From Afipia sp. (lineage in GTDB: Bacteria > Pseudomonadota > Alphaproteobacteria > Rhizobiales > Xanthobacteraceae), in assembly GCA_017474385.1 (NCBI GenBank), contig JAFVHU010000140.1:23142-87141 (forward strand): 64,000 bases of DNA, written 5' to 3'. The position numbers and the translations under genes were made by a program. Each line of letters opens with the position of its first letter. The stretch's first letter is position 1. Below the pieces are notes generated by a model. It was not told where the DNA came from and did not search any database. It saw only the letters and a program-made list of their open reading frames with translations. Shown here in pieces: positions 25,078 through 33,903 of the stretch.

Positions 25078-25770
25078 ATGCAAGGCGCGCAGGCGACAGA
25101 TCGAATCCAGGCCGTTACCGTCGCCGGCATTACCTTTTCCGCGGATATCGCCGGTGCGTTGTTCTGGGGGGATGAGCGCCTTCTGATCGTGTCCGATTTA
25201 CACCTCGAAAAAGGCTCCAGCTTCGCAGCCCGCGGCGTGCTGCTGCCGCCGTTCGACACGGCGGCAACGCTTGCGAGGTTAAGTGCGGTGATTGCGCGGC
25301 ACGATCCGCGCACGGTCATTGCGCTGGGCGACAGCTTTCACGACCGCGCCGCGCATGAGCGGTTGTCACCGGATGACCGCGATGCGCTGTCCGCCTTGCA
25401 GGTGCGGCGCGACTGGATCTGGATTTCCGGCAACCACGATCCAGCGCTGCCGCGCGATCTCGGCGGCACGGTTGCGGACGAAGTCGCGATCGGGCCGATT
25501 GTATTTCGTCATGAGCCGACCGGTGCGGCCGGCGAAATCGCAGGACACCTGCATCCCAAGGCGCGAGTCTCGACGCGCGGACGTTCGGTTGAGCGGCGAT
25601 GCTTCGCCAGCGACGGGGCGCGCGCGGTGATGCCGGCGTTCGGCGCCTATACCGGCGGCCTGAGCATTCGCGACGTGGCCTTTGCGGCGATCTTCCAGAC
25701 GCTGGCCTTCACTGCGCACGTACTGGGCGACCGTCGCGTTCATACCATCGCGGCGTCGCGTTGTTACTGA
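25078..25770 (+). CDS. pdeM: Ligase-associated DNA damage response endonuclease PdeM
   Basis: A 230-residue calcineurin-like metallophosphoesterase. The five metal-binding motifs appear in order: VSDLHLEKGSS, ALGDSFHD, ISGNHDP, VFRHEPTG (in place of the usual GHxH first His) and AGHLHPKARV. PdeM is a manganese-dependent DNA endonuclease and phosphodiesterase partnered with Lhr helicase. It is the second gene of the helicase operon with a six-base gap. Length is normal. It converges on the TIGR02186 gene with a 41-base spacer. Confidence 0.93.
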   Translation: MQGAQATDRIQAVTVAGITFSADIAGALFWGDERLLIVSDLHLEKGSSFAARGVLLPPFDTAATLARLSAVIARHDPRTVIALGDSFHDRAAHERLSPDDRDALSALQVRRDWIWISGNHDPALPRDLGGTVADEVAIGPIVFRHEPTGAAGEIAGHLHPKARVSTRGRSVERRCFASDGARAVMPAFGAYTGGLSIRDVAFAAIFQTLAFTAHVLGDRRVHTIAASRCY

Positions 25771-25811
25771 GTTTCCGGATTTGAGCGGCGCGCGCCGGCC
25801 GGTTACTTTCT

Positions 25812-26597
25812 CTAATCCCTGCGGAAGACCACAGACGCGAGCCATCCGGTCATGATCGCCATCATCGCGGTGGCGAGGCCGTAGAGCAGGCCATGATAGC
25901 GCGCGGAGTTGGCAACGAACTGCTCAAAGCCAACCTTGACGATTTCAAATGCGGTTTCTGTTCTGGCGAGGACTGCGCCGTCGGCGAACAGCTTGATGTC
26001 GACGGTATAGGTGCCGGTCGGGACCTCGGCGGGCAACGGAATGCCGGTGCGGAACAGCGTCGGCGTGAGGAACGTCACCGCATTGGTTTGTTCACGGTAG
26101 AGCTCGTGATCAGTGCGCAGCCGCACAAACGCTGTCCGGAACGGGTCGCTTGCGACCGTGTTGGCGACATCAGGCCCCATGCGCTGTGGCAGAGGGAAAC
26201 TGGCCATGCCGATCTGCTGCCGGCGCTGCACATCCGGTGAGGCGATGTTGTCGATCGGACGGTTGGCGAAGATGCCGAGATAGGCCGGGACCTGAATGAA
26301 CTGGCGTGAATCGACGTTGATCCAGATGCCGAGTTTGCGCTCCTTGCGCCGGGTGACCATGTCGGCGCGAGGTCCGCTCACCGTCACGACGATATCGTAA
26401 GCCGTGCCGGGAGGTTTGGATTTGCTGTCGCGTTCGATCGAGCCGAACAGCACGAGCTCTTCGCCGGAATAATTCGGCGTCACCGTGATGCGGTGGTTGG
26501 AGACCGAGACGATCAGGTTCTCCGCGTTCGCGGTCGTGCTGCTCGCGGCGAGGGCGAGCAACAATGCGGCGAAGAACTGGGATGCGCGATATCTCAT
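25812..26597 (-). CDS. TIGR02186 family membrane-anchored protein
   Basis: A 261-residue exported protein: N-terminal signal sequence ending near TANA, a periplasmic beta-rich domain (NLIVSVSNHRITVTPNYSGEELVLFGSIE, then YDIVVTVSGPRADMVTRRKERKLGIWINVD), and a C-terminal transmembrane helix (LLYGLATAMMAIMTGWLASVVF). This is the TIGR02186 pattern, regularly encoded next to a TauE/SafE transporter, as here. Its ATG overlaps the transporter stop by four bases. The pair may handle sulfite or other sulfur oxyanions; the precise role of TIGR02186 is unknown. Confidence 0.88.
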   Translation of the reverse strand: MRYRASQFFAALLLALAASSTTANAENLIVSVSNHRITVTPNYSGEELVLFGSIERDSKSKPPGTAYDIVVTVSGPRADMVTRRKERKLGIWINVDSRQFIQVPAYLGIFANRPIDNIASPDVQRRQQIGMASFPLPQRMGPDVANTVASDPFRTAFVRLRTDHELYREQTNAVTFLTPTLFRTGIPLPAEVPTGTYTVDIKLFADGAVLARTETAFEIVKVGFEQFVANSARYHGLLYGLATAMMAIMTGWLASVVFRRD

Positions 26598-27520
26598 CCG
26601 CCAATCCCCAGATCGCGAATGGAGTAGAGTTCATTCGGCCGGATCACCAGTTCGACCGCAAAGCGGATGCCGACCGACAGAATCAGAAGCCCAAGCAGCA
26701 GGCGCAAATGTTCGCTGCGGATTCGCTGCCCCGCGCGCGCGCCGAATTGTGCGCCGATCACGCCGCCCACCATCAGCACCAGAGCCAGCACCGCGTCGAC
26801 AAGATGATTGGTCACGGCGTGCAGAATGGTTGCGACCACCATCGTCACCAGTGTCAGCGCCATCGAGGTGCCGATCACGGTCGCGGTGGGCACCCGCAGG
26901 ACATAGATCATGATCGGGATCAGCAGGAAGCTGCCGCCGATGCCCATGATGGCGCCGAGGAATCCGACCAGCAGCCCGACAGCGACCACCGGGATCACGG
27001 AGAGATAAATCTTGGAGCGCTTGAAGCGCATCTTCAGCGGCAGGCCGAGTATCCAGCCCTGAGCCCGCGCGCGCCGGGTGATGGCCGGGTTGCCGCGCCT
27101 TGCGCGCAGGATGGCGCGCAACCCTTCGAGGAACATCAGGGTGCCGACGGCAGTCAGCAGCACCACGTAAGACAGCGCGATGATGAGGTCGAGCTGCCCG
27201 ACCGATCGCAGCAGCGCGAAAATCCAGACGCCCAGCGCGGTGCCGGTGACGCCGCCGCAGAGCAGAACTATCGACAGCGCCGGATCGATCGCGCGCTTGC
27301 GCCAATAGGATAATGCGCCGGAGAAAGACGATGCCGCCATGTGGCTGGACACCGAGGCGACGGCGACCGCAGGCGAGATCCCGACGAAGATCAATAGCGG
27401 CGTCATCAGGAATCCGCCGCCGATGCCGAACATGCCGGACACGAATCCGACCGCCGCACCCATCGCCAGGATGAGAAACACATTGATTGGAATGTCGGCG
27501 ATGGGGAGGAAAAGTTGCAC
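26594..27520 (-). CDS. TauE/SafE family sulfite exporter-like permease
   Basis: A 308-residue membrane protein with about eight helices. The two internally repeated TauE motifs are GFVSGMFGIGGGFLMTPLLIFVGI and GFLGAIMGIGGSFLLIPIMIYVLRVP. Family members export sulfite, sulfoacetate or related anions. It is the first gene of a two-gene operon with the TIGR02186 protein (overlap 26594-26597). Upstream lies a 217-base gap from the PodJ-like gene in which I see no gene. Confidence 0.92.
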   Translation of the reverse strand: MQLFLPIADIPINVFLILAMGAAVGFVSGMFGIGGGFLMTPLLIFVGISPAVAVASVSSHMAASSFSGALSYWRKRAIDPALSIVLLCGGVTGTALGVWIFALLRSVGQLDLIIALSYVVLLTAVGTLMFLEGLRAILRARRGNPAITRRARAQGWILGLPLKMRFKRSKIYLSVIPVVAVGLLVGFLGAIMGIGGSFLLIPIMIYVLRVPTATVIGTSMALTLVTMVVATILHAVTNHLVDAVLALVLMVGGVIGAQFGARAGQRIRSEHLRLLLGLLILSVGIRFAVELVIRPNELYSIRDLGIGG

Positions 27521-27737
27521 GCGCGTTCGCTTGATTTTTGGCGCGGGGCCGGGCCCTCGCAGCAGTGAATATGCCGCGACGCGGGGTCATGCGCCGCGCC
27601 CCTGCTTAGCCGAAATCGTCTGCGGGCGCGTTAAAGAATCCGGATGGCGGTCCGAAAAATGCGCAGTGTGGTTTCAGGATTGCGCCGCGTTAATCTTAAC
27701 GGGAGCGTGGGTCCGTACTGCCGCTAGTTCGGGGGAT

Positions 27738-30700
27738 TTACGGGATGCGGCTCGCGCTTTTAGCGGCGGTCTTGGCGGCTGGTTTCGCTGCCGGCGTTGC
27801 GGGCGCGGCGACGTCCCATCCGCCGGCAGGCGCGCCAACGGCGGTGGCTTCGTCCGGCTGTGCTTCGGCCGCGAAAGTCTGTGTCGCGAGTTTCGCGGCG
27901 GCCAGCGACTGGGCATCGAGGCGCTTGGCGATGTCGTCGCGCTTGCGACCGGAATCCGCATCGCCCTGGGCCGCGGCCAGGCTGAACCACTTGAAGGATT
28001 CAGCGAGGTTCTGCTCCACGCCGATGCCGCGGGCGTAGAGGATTCCGAGATTGTATTGGCTGTCCGCGACGCCGCGTTCGGCTGCCTTGCGGAACCATTG
28101 CGACGCGCTCTTGTAGTTCGGTCCCGCGCCGCCGCCATCGGCATCGAGCACGGCAAGGTTATGCATGGCCTTGGCGCTGCCCTTCTCGGCGGCCTGCACG
28201 TAGTAGCCGCGTGCGGTCTCGATGTCCTTTTTGAGACCGAGACCCTTCTCGTAAAGCGTGCCCAGACGGAATGTCGCCGGGACGATGCCGCCCTCCGCGG
28301 CGCGCTCATACCATTTCGCGGCCGTGGCATAGTCAGGCGCAACGCCCCTGCCTTCTGCGTAGCGCACGCCGATTTCAAAGGCTGCGCCCGGCTCGCCCCG
28401 GTTGGCGGCGTTACGAAGCGCGGCGCTTCCGATGGTTTCGGGCAATTTGTCCGCGACCGGTGTCAGCTTCGTTTTCGCCGTGGCCTTTGCACCCGATGGG
28501 ATTGTCACGGAAACCCGCTCCACCGGCTTGGCGATCGAACCGGTGACGTCGGGTGCAACAGGCGCGGCAGCAGGTACGGCGACAGGCTCAGCCGGAGCCG
28601 CAACGGGAATCGCTGGCATCTGAGGGACTGAAATGATCTGCGGCCCGCTCATCGGCGACTGACGTGTGAGCAAGGTCGGCGAGGTCATCGACGGCGTGAT
28701 CGCAGGCGACGCATCGGATCGCGGTCCGTCTTCCGGCGCAGGCGGCGGTGCCGGCGGCGTCACGCTGGATTCGGCAGGGAGCGACGAGTTCGAGCTGTCG
28801 TGTCCGCTGAGCAGGTTCATGCCCATCTTGACGGTGCCGAGCACGATCACGACCACGCTCGCGCCCACCAGGAGGGCGCGGATCTTCGAGGAGATACCGG
28901 AATCCCCAATCGCCGCGGCCTTGGCTGCGTTGCGGGCGGCATCGTTGAGCGCGGTCACGCGATTTGGTTTCGATCCCGTTGCTGCGGGAGGTGCAGCGGC
29001 GGCGGCCTGCGCGGCGCGGCGCGCGGCCTGAATGAAATTGGTCGAACTGACCGGCTCCTGCTTGCTCGCGGAAATCTCGTTCAGGACAACTTCTGACGCG
29101 GCAATGCGCTCGGACGGACTGGATCCGCCGCGCGACGGCTGCATCCGGGTTCCGGGCTCGAGCGGATGATCCGGCGGCAGGCTGGGATCGATCGGACTGC
29201 GCGGCGCCGGAGGCGGGCGCACCGATGCGGGTGCGGCGGAAGGCACGTCCACGCTGGAGGGCTGCGCGATGTCGAGCGCGTGCGCGGCAGACAGCGCGAC
29301 TTGCGGACGTGCAATGGGAGCCTGCGCCGCAGCCGGATTTGGCATTTCAGGGCGTGGCACCGGTGCAAAGGAAGTTGCCGGACGCGGCGGCTCCGGCACA
29401 TAGGCCTCGCGCGCGCGGGGTTCGGGCATCGCCTGTTCGCGCGGCATCTCGCGCATTGCGGGCGGAGCGGTCCGCGCATTGCGCAGATCGCCTTCGATCT
29501 GCGCCAGCCGATCGACGACATGGCCGAGGGTGTTGTGAACGGCTTCGAGCGAATCCTGGGTATGCCGGGTGGTTTCCGACTGGCTGAAACGGATATCGGT
29601 CAGCTCGCGCTTGATGGTGTCGACAAGCTCGCTGTCCATCGGCGCGACCGCGCGCAGGCCCGGATCGGCGGTCGCACCGCTGGTGCGCTGATTCTCGAGA
29701 TGACGGAGAATGTCGGACAGGCCTTCCTCGACCCGCGCGAAATTTCCGCCGCGCGTCTCGGAGGCTTCAAGCCGTTCGAGCAGGTGATGGACGCGCTGCT
29801 CGACATGGTTCAGCGAGGCGGCGCTGTCATTGCCGACCTGAAGATTGTCGAGCCGGTCCGAAATCGTGCGGACGGCATTGTCGAAATACACGGTGTCGCC
29901 TGCGGGCGGACGTTCGCGCTGCTCAAGTGCGGTGGTCAGCACGGCGATGCGCTGTTCGAGCGCCGACAGAATATCGCTGCCGCCGCCTGAGCGCGCGAGC
30001 TGATCGACCTTGACCGACAATGTCTGGACGTGCCCGGCGAGTTCGTTCAGCGCATCATTCGACGCGACATTCGAGACGATCACCTTGAGCGCGGCAATGG
30101 CGTCCTCAAGCTGACGAACCGTTGCCGGATCGTGGCTGGATCGCACGATGGTATCGATCTTGCCGCCAAGATTGCGGATCGCTTCGTCGAAGCCGGCGAG
30201 TTGTTCGGCGGGCTTGAGTGCGCGCAGTTCGCTGTAGATGTCAGACAGCGCACGTTCGATCCCGGACAGCGCCGTGCTGTCGATGCCGCTGGAGCGCGTC
30301 TCGTCGATGCGCCGTCCCAATGATCGGATTTCACCTTCGAGGGATTCGATCGCGCGGCGTGGCAGCGCCTCGGTGATTGCCTGCCGAATCTCGGCCAGCT
30401 CGCTGCGGAACGAAGCAATCGACTGCTCCATGCCGTCGGGCCGGCGCAGCATTTCGATCTGGCTGGTGATCTGGAACAATTGCCGCTCAAGACCGGAGAA
30501 GTCGGCCTGCGGCTGGATGGGCGGCGCATGATTCACGAATGACGGCGGCGGCATCCGCGCGGACGGCATGGAGCGCGGTGCTCCGTCGAGTTCGCCCTGT
30601 CGCGCAACGATTTCCGCGATGGAGAAATCCATCGGAGACATGCTGGGCGACATGGCGGGCGACGACATGACGGGGGCGGTGCGGGCGGCCGGAGCAGCCT

Positions 30701-31037
30701 GATAGGGGGGCGGGTTTGGCGGCGGGTTGCCGCCCGAGATCTGCGACAGCCGGGCGTCCAGCCGCGAAATGGCGTCGTTCAGTTGCCGGGCAACGGCAGG
30801 ATCGTTTTTCGGGGCACCCGGAGCACGCGACATGTGCTCGACCTGGCGGCTGATGGAGTCCAGCCGCTTGTGAATTTCGGCGACATCCTGGGCTTCGCGG
30901 GTCCCGCCAGCGGGCGTGCCAATCGCGGAATTCAGCCAATCTCCCAAGGACATACCGGCACGGCGCGCGGAAGCTTCGGCCCTTTCGCGGACCGATGGCT
31001 CGATTCCGTCAACACTCCACGATACACGCGCTGTCAT
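27738..31037 (-). CDS. PodJ-like polar localisation protein with Sel1 repeats
   Basis: A 1,099-residue single-pass membrane protein. Residues 1-40 form a conserved head (VDGIEPSVRERAEASARRAGMSLGDWLNSAIG). Residues 45-535 are long coiled-coil segments broken by Pro-rich linkers. One transmembrane helix is at about 720-740 (RALLVGASVVVIVLGTVKMGM), then a periplasmic Pro/Ala linker and four Sel1 (TPR-like) repeats at about 880-1025 (AAFEIGVRYAEGRGVAPDYATAAKWYERAAEGG type). This is the layout of Caulobacter PodJ, a polarity organiser for pili, holdfast and division proteins. No peptidoglycan-binding domain is evident at the C-terminus, which ends in an Ala/Lys/Pro-rich tail. A CtrA-like site lies upstream. 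Confidence 0.85.
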   Translation of the reverse strand: MTARVSWSVDGIEPSVRERAEASARRAGMSLGDWLNSAIGTPAGGTREAQDVAEIHKRLDSISRQVEHMSRAPGAPKNDPAVARQLNDAISRLDARLSQISGGNPPPNPPPYQAAPAARTAPVMSSPAMSPSMSPMDFSIAEIVARQGELDGAPRSMPSARMPPPSFVNHAPPIQPQADFSGLERQLFQITSQIEMLRRPDGMEQSIASFRSELAEIRQAITEALPRRAIESLEGEIRSLGRRIDETRSSGIDSTALSGIERALSDIYSELRALKPAEQLAGFDEAIRNLGGKIDTIVRSSHDPATVRQLEDAIAALKVIVSNVASNDALNELAGHVQTLSVKVDQLARSGGGSDILSALEQRIAVLTTALEQRERPPAGDTVYFDNAVRTISDRLDNLQVGNDSAASLNHVEQRVHHLLERLEASETRGGNFARVEEGLSDILRHLENQRTSGATADPGLRAVAPMDSELVDTIKRELTDIRFSQSETTRHTQDSLEAVHNTLGHVVDRLAQIEGDLRNARTAPPAMREMPREQAMPEPRAREAYVPEPPRPATSFAPVPRPEMPNPAAAQAPIARPQVALSAAHALDIAQPSSVDVPSAAPASVRPPPAPRSPIDPSLPPDHPLEPGTRMQPSRGGSSPSERIAASEVVLNEISASKQEPVSSTNFIQAARRAAQAAAAAPPAATGSKPNRVTALNDAARNAAKAAAIGDSGISSKIRALLVGASVVVIVLGTVKMGMNLLSGHDSSNSSLPAESSVTPPAPPPAPEDGPRSDASPAITPSMTSPTLLTRQSPMSGPQIISVPQMPAIPVAAPAEPVAVPAAAPVAPDVTGSIAKPVERVSVTIPSGAKATAKTKLTPVADKLPETIGSAALRNAANRGEPGAAFEIGVRYAEGRGVAPDYATAAKWYERAAEGGIVPATFRLGTLYEKGLGLKKDIETARGYYVQAAEKGSAKAMHNLAVLDADGGGAGPNYKSASQWFRKAAERGVADSQYNLGILYARGIGVEQNLAESFKWFSLAAAQGDADSGRKRDDIAKRLDAQSLAAAKLATQTFAAEAQPDEATAVGAPAGGWDVAAPATPAAKPAAKTAAKSASRIP

Positions 31038-31160
31038 GCCTTGGTCCGGTCTTGGCGCTGGCTCCTGCCAGTGCGCTTCAGACCCCCGCGTCCCATTGAA
31101 GAGACAATCAAATTTCGACGCGGGACGTCTGTTTCCAAGCCTGACTTTTTCGCGTTACGG

Positions 31161-31175
31161 TAAATACCGGGTTAA
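31161..31175 (-). promoter_or_regulatory. Candidate CtrA site upstream of podJ-like gene
   Basis: On the - strand the bases read TTAA-CCCGGTA-TTTA, one mismatch from the CtrA consensus TTAA-N7-TTAA. It is 124-138 bases upstream of the PodJ-like start inside an AT-rich promoter region. In Caulobacter polar and cell-cycle genes are under CtrA control. Confidence 0.35.
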
Positions 31176-31233
31176 TGAAACGCCGGCCGCCCTTATTATT
31201 AATTTGGCCTTATCACTTTGTGGGCCTGAGGCG

Positions 31234-31809
31234 TCAGCTTGAGGACGGCCGGGTGAACAGGCCGCTGAGATCGCTGAGATCGGCCTCCGTTATTGTTCCG
31301 TGAGCCGAATTCATCACAGACGACTGCCCGATATAGGCCCAGTAAATAAACTCTGCGCGGGGGATCGACGCCCTCGCGTCAACGCCGGATTCTTGAAGAA
31401 GTTTGGCGATATAGGCGACACGTCTGGCATCGACGGTTGCGACGACTTTAGCGGCATCGGCATCTGAGGCAGCCCATGAGCGGAAGGCGCGATCGAGGCT
31501 ACGGTCTTCTTTGAAAGCCAGCTTCATCAAGTAAGTCAGCCGCGCGGGCCCGACGATCGACGAACCGATCTCGCGGACTACGCCATCTGTCGCGCGTTCC
31601 TGCCAGGTCGCCAGAAGCTGAGCGCGAAAATCGGCAATGCTATTGAAATGCCAGTAGAAACTGCCTCTCGAGACTTGCAGGCCTTCGGCCATCGTCCCGG
31701 TTTTCAGCGCGGCGGCGCCTTGCCGGGCAAGTGTCCGCAGCCCGTGGGCGATCCATTGCTCACGGGTGAGACGGTCTTTCGAGACTGAAGATTCGGCAAC
31801 TTCAACCAT
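31234..31809 (-). CDS. TetR/AcrR family transcriptional regulator
   Basis: A 191-residue regulator. The N-terminal helix-turn-helix is GLRTLARQGAAALKTGTMAEGLQVSRGSFYWHFNSIADFRAQLLATW, a strong TetR signature (SRGSFYWHF). The C-terminal ligand-binding domain is unassigned. ATG 31809 is chosen because the helix-turn-helix starts soon after; the longer in-frame start at 31932 crosses the promoter region. A perfect 8-bp inverted repeat lies 40 bases upstream of this start. The regulator is divergent from the beta-oxidation operon, so fatty acyl-CoA-responsive control of that operon is a reasonable inference. Confidence 0.9.
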   Translation of the reverse strand: MVEVAESSVSKDRLTREQWIAHGLRTLARQGAAALKTGTMAEGLQVSRGSFYWHFNSIADFRAQLLATWQERATDGVVREIGSSIVGPARLTYLMKLAFKEDRSLDRAFRSWAASDADAAKVVATVDARRVAYIAKLLQESGVDARASIPRAEFIYWAYIGQSSVMNSAHGTITEADLSDLSGLFTRPSSS

Positions 31810-31848
31810 GCACAAGTGTATTGACACAAAATAATGCCGCACGCTAGG

Positions 31849-31870
31849 CTCCGTACAGATGTGTACGGAG
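31849..31870. promoter_or_regulatory. TetR-type operator palindrome
   Basis: CTCCGTAC, six spacer bases (AGATGT), then GTACGGAG: a perfect 8-bp inverted repeat, 22 bp in all, between the TetR start (31809) and the acyl-CoA dehydrogenase start (32030). Size and placement fit a TetR dimer site controlling both directions. There is no T-run, so it is not a terminator. Confidence 0.6.
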
Positions 31871-32029
31871 AATGTGGCACTGGAACTGGCGTCGGTAGCT
31901 CGCTGATGACGGCGCGTATCGCGCATTTCCATGTCATGGAGAGGTCATCGACGGCAGCCCATGTGCTGAAGCGACGCATCGTCAACAATTCGCGCAATCC
32001 ACGTTCAATTGTGAACTGAGAGACATTCC

Positions 32030-33820
32030 ATGACGATCTACAAAGCCCCCGTCGAAGACGTGACTTTCCTTCTCAACGACGTCTTTCAAATCGACCGCTA
32101 CAACAATCTTCCGGGCTTCAGCGACGCGACGGCAGATGTCCGCGCAGCGATTTTTGACGAGGCTGCCAAGCTCGCCGAGCAGGTGCTTCATCCGCTGAAC
32201 CATAGCGGCGATCTCGAAGGCTGCACGCGCCACGACGATGGCAGCGTCTCGACGCCCAAGGGATTCAAGGAAGCCTTCAGGCAATTCGCCGATGGCGGCT
32301 GGATCGGTCTGGCGGCTCCGCAGGAATATGGCGGGCAGGGGCTGCCAGCGTCGCTGTCGGAAACGGTCAGCGAATTCATGTCGTCGGCCAACATGGCCTT
32401 CGGCATGTATGGTGGTTTGACCCAGGGTGCGATGGCGGCGCTTCTCGTGCACGGCACGCCGGAGCAGAAGAAGACCTTTGTGCCGAACATGGTCACCGGC
32501 AAATGGACCGGCACCATGAACCTCACCGAACCGCAGTGCGGCACCGACCTCGGTCTGATGCGCACCAAGGCGGTCAAGCAGGCCGACGGCACCTACAAGA
32601 TCACCGGCACCAAGATTTTCATCTCGGGTGGTGAGCAGGATCTCACCGAAAATATCGTTCACCTTGTTCTCGCCCGCATTGAAGGCGCGCCGGCCGGCAT
32701 CAAGGGCGTTTCGCTGTTCGTGGTTCCGAAAATGAAGCTCAACGCCGACGGCTCGCTTGGCGGACCGAACGGCGTGTCGTGCGGCTCGATCGAACACAAG
32801 ATGGGCATTCACGGCAATTCGACCTGCGTGCTGAATTTCGACAACGCGGTCGGCACCCTGGTCGGCGCCGAGAACAAGGGCATGGAGGCGATGTTCGTGA
32901 TGATGAACGAGGCGCGCCTCGGCGTCGGCGTTCAGGGCCTGTCACAGTCCGAAGTCGCCTACCAGAACGCAGCCGCCTACGCGAAAGACCGCCTGCAGGG
33001 CCGCTCCATCAGCGGCGTGAAAGCTCCCGACAAGCCTGCCGATCCGATCATCGTTCACCCCGACGTGCGGCGCACGCTGATGTCGATCCGCGCGTTCAAC
33101 GAGGGCGCCCGCGCTCTTGTGGTGTGGACTTCGCTGAAGAGCGACGTTGCGCATCGTTCCGACGATCCGAAAGAGCGCGAGGCCGCCGACGACCACATGG
33201 GCCTGCTGACGCCGGTCATCAAAGGCGTGCTGACCGATCAGGGCTTTGCCAACGCGGTTGCCGCCCAGCAGATGTTCGGCGGTCACGGCTTCATCGTCGA
33301 GACCGGTGTGGAACAGTTCGTGCGCGATGCGCGCATTACGATGCTGTACGAAGGCGCCAACGGCATCCAGGCGCTGGATCTGGTCGGCCGCAAGCTCGGC
33401 CGCGCCGGCGGACGTGCGATCACCACGTTCTTCAACGAGGTCTCTGCCTTCGCCAAGGAGAACGCCGCCAATGAAGCGATGAAGCCCTTTATCGGCCCGC
33501 TCAGCGCGGCGGTGAAAGATCTTCAGCAGGCGACCATGTGGCTGATGCAGAATGCGATGGCCAGGCCGGACAACGCAGGTGCGGCGTCCACCGACTACAT
33601 GCATCTCTTCGGTCTGGTCGCGATCGGCTACATGTGGGCGCGTATGGCGAAAGTTGCGCAGGACAAGCTGGCGGAATCCGGCGAGCAGCCCTACCTGAAG
33701 TCGAAGCTGGTGACGGGCAAGTTCTTCATGGAACGGATGCTGCCCGAAACGGCGCTGCGTCTCTCGCGCGTCCAGAGCGGCGCAGACTCGATGATGGAAC
33801 TGTCCGCCGAGGCGTTCTGA
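32030..33820 (+). CDS. Acyl-CoA dehydrogenase (FadE/DmdC-like)
   Basis: A 596-residue FAD enzyme. The N-terminal domain includes GWIGLAAPQEYGGQGLPASLSE; the middle domain has TMNLTEPQCGTDLGLMRTKA and FISGGEQDLTENIVHLVLARI; the C-terminal catalytic region has MLYEGANGIQALDLVGRKL, with the extended tail typical of about 600-residue bacterial enzymes. These oxidise acyl-CoAs or 3-methylmercaptopropionyl-CoA; the family alone does not settle which. It heads a three-gene set with thiolase and a FadJ-like protein, favouring fatty-acid beta-oxidation. The start has an upstream AGAGA site. Confidence 0.92.
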   Translation: MTIYKAPVEDVTFLLNDVFQIDRYNNLPGFSDATADVRAAIFDEAAKLAEQVLHPLNHSGDLEGCTRHDDGSVSTPKGFKEAFRQFADGGWIGLAAPQEYGGQGLPASLSETVSEFMSSANMAFGMYGGLTQGAMAALLVHGTPEQKKTFVPNMVTGKWTGTMNLTEPQCGTDLGLMRTKAVKQADGTYKITGTKIFISGGEQDLTENIVHLVLARIEGAPAGIKGVSLFVVPKMKLNADGSLGGPNGVSCGSIEHKMGIHGNSTCVLNFDNAVGTLVGAENKGMEAMFVMMNEARLGVGVQGLSQSEVAYQNAAAYAKDRLQGRSISGVKAPDKPADPIIVHPDVRRTLMSIRAFNEGARALVVWTSLKSDVAHRSDDPKEREAADDHMGLLTPVIKGVLTDQGFANAVAAQQMFGGHGFIVETGVEQFVRDARITMLYEGANGIQALDLVGRKLGRAGGRAITTFFNEVSAFAKENAANEAMKPFIGPLSAAVKDLQQATMWLMQNAMARPDNAGAASTDYMHLFGLVAIGYMWARMAKVAQDKLAESGEQPYLKSKLVTGKFFMERMLPETALRLSRVQSGADSMMELSAEAF

Positions 33821-33833
33821 GCTTCTAAGTTTC

Positions 33834-33858
33834 CCTCGCGCCGGGTTCCGGCGCGAGG
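33834..33858 (+). other. GC-rich hairpin between acyl-CoA dehydrogenase and thiolase genes
   Basis: CCTCGCGCCGG and CCGGCGCGAGG form a perfect 11-bp stem with loop GTT in the 83-base gap. No T-run follows. It may set mRNA processing or differential expression rather than end transcription. Confidence 0.5.
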
Positions 33859-33903
33859 CTCCTGTGCAAATTCATCAATCACCAGGATTCGAAGGAGGGC
33901 GTC

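Noticed and set aside
31813-31824. GTGTCAATACAC-like short palindrome just upstream of the TetR start
   Set aside because: Only four-base arms; chance occurrence is likely beside the perfect 22-bp site.
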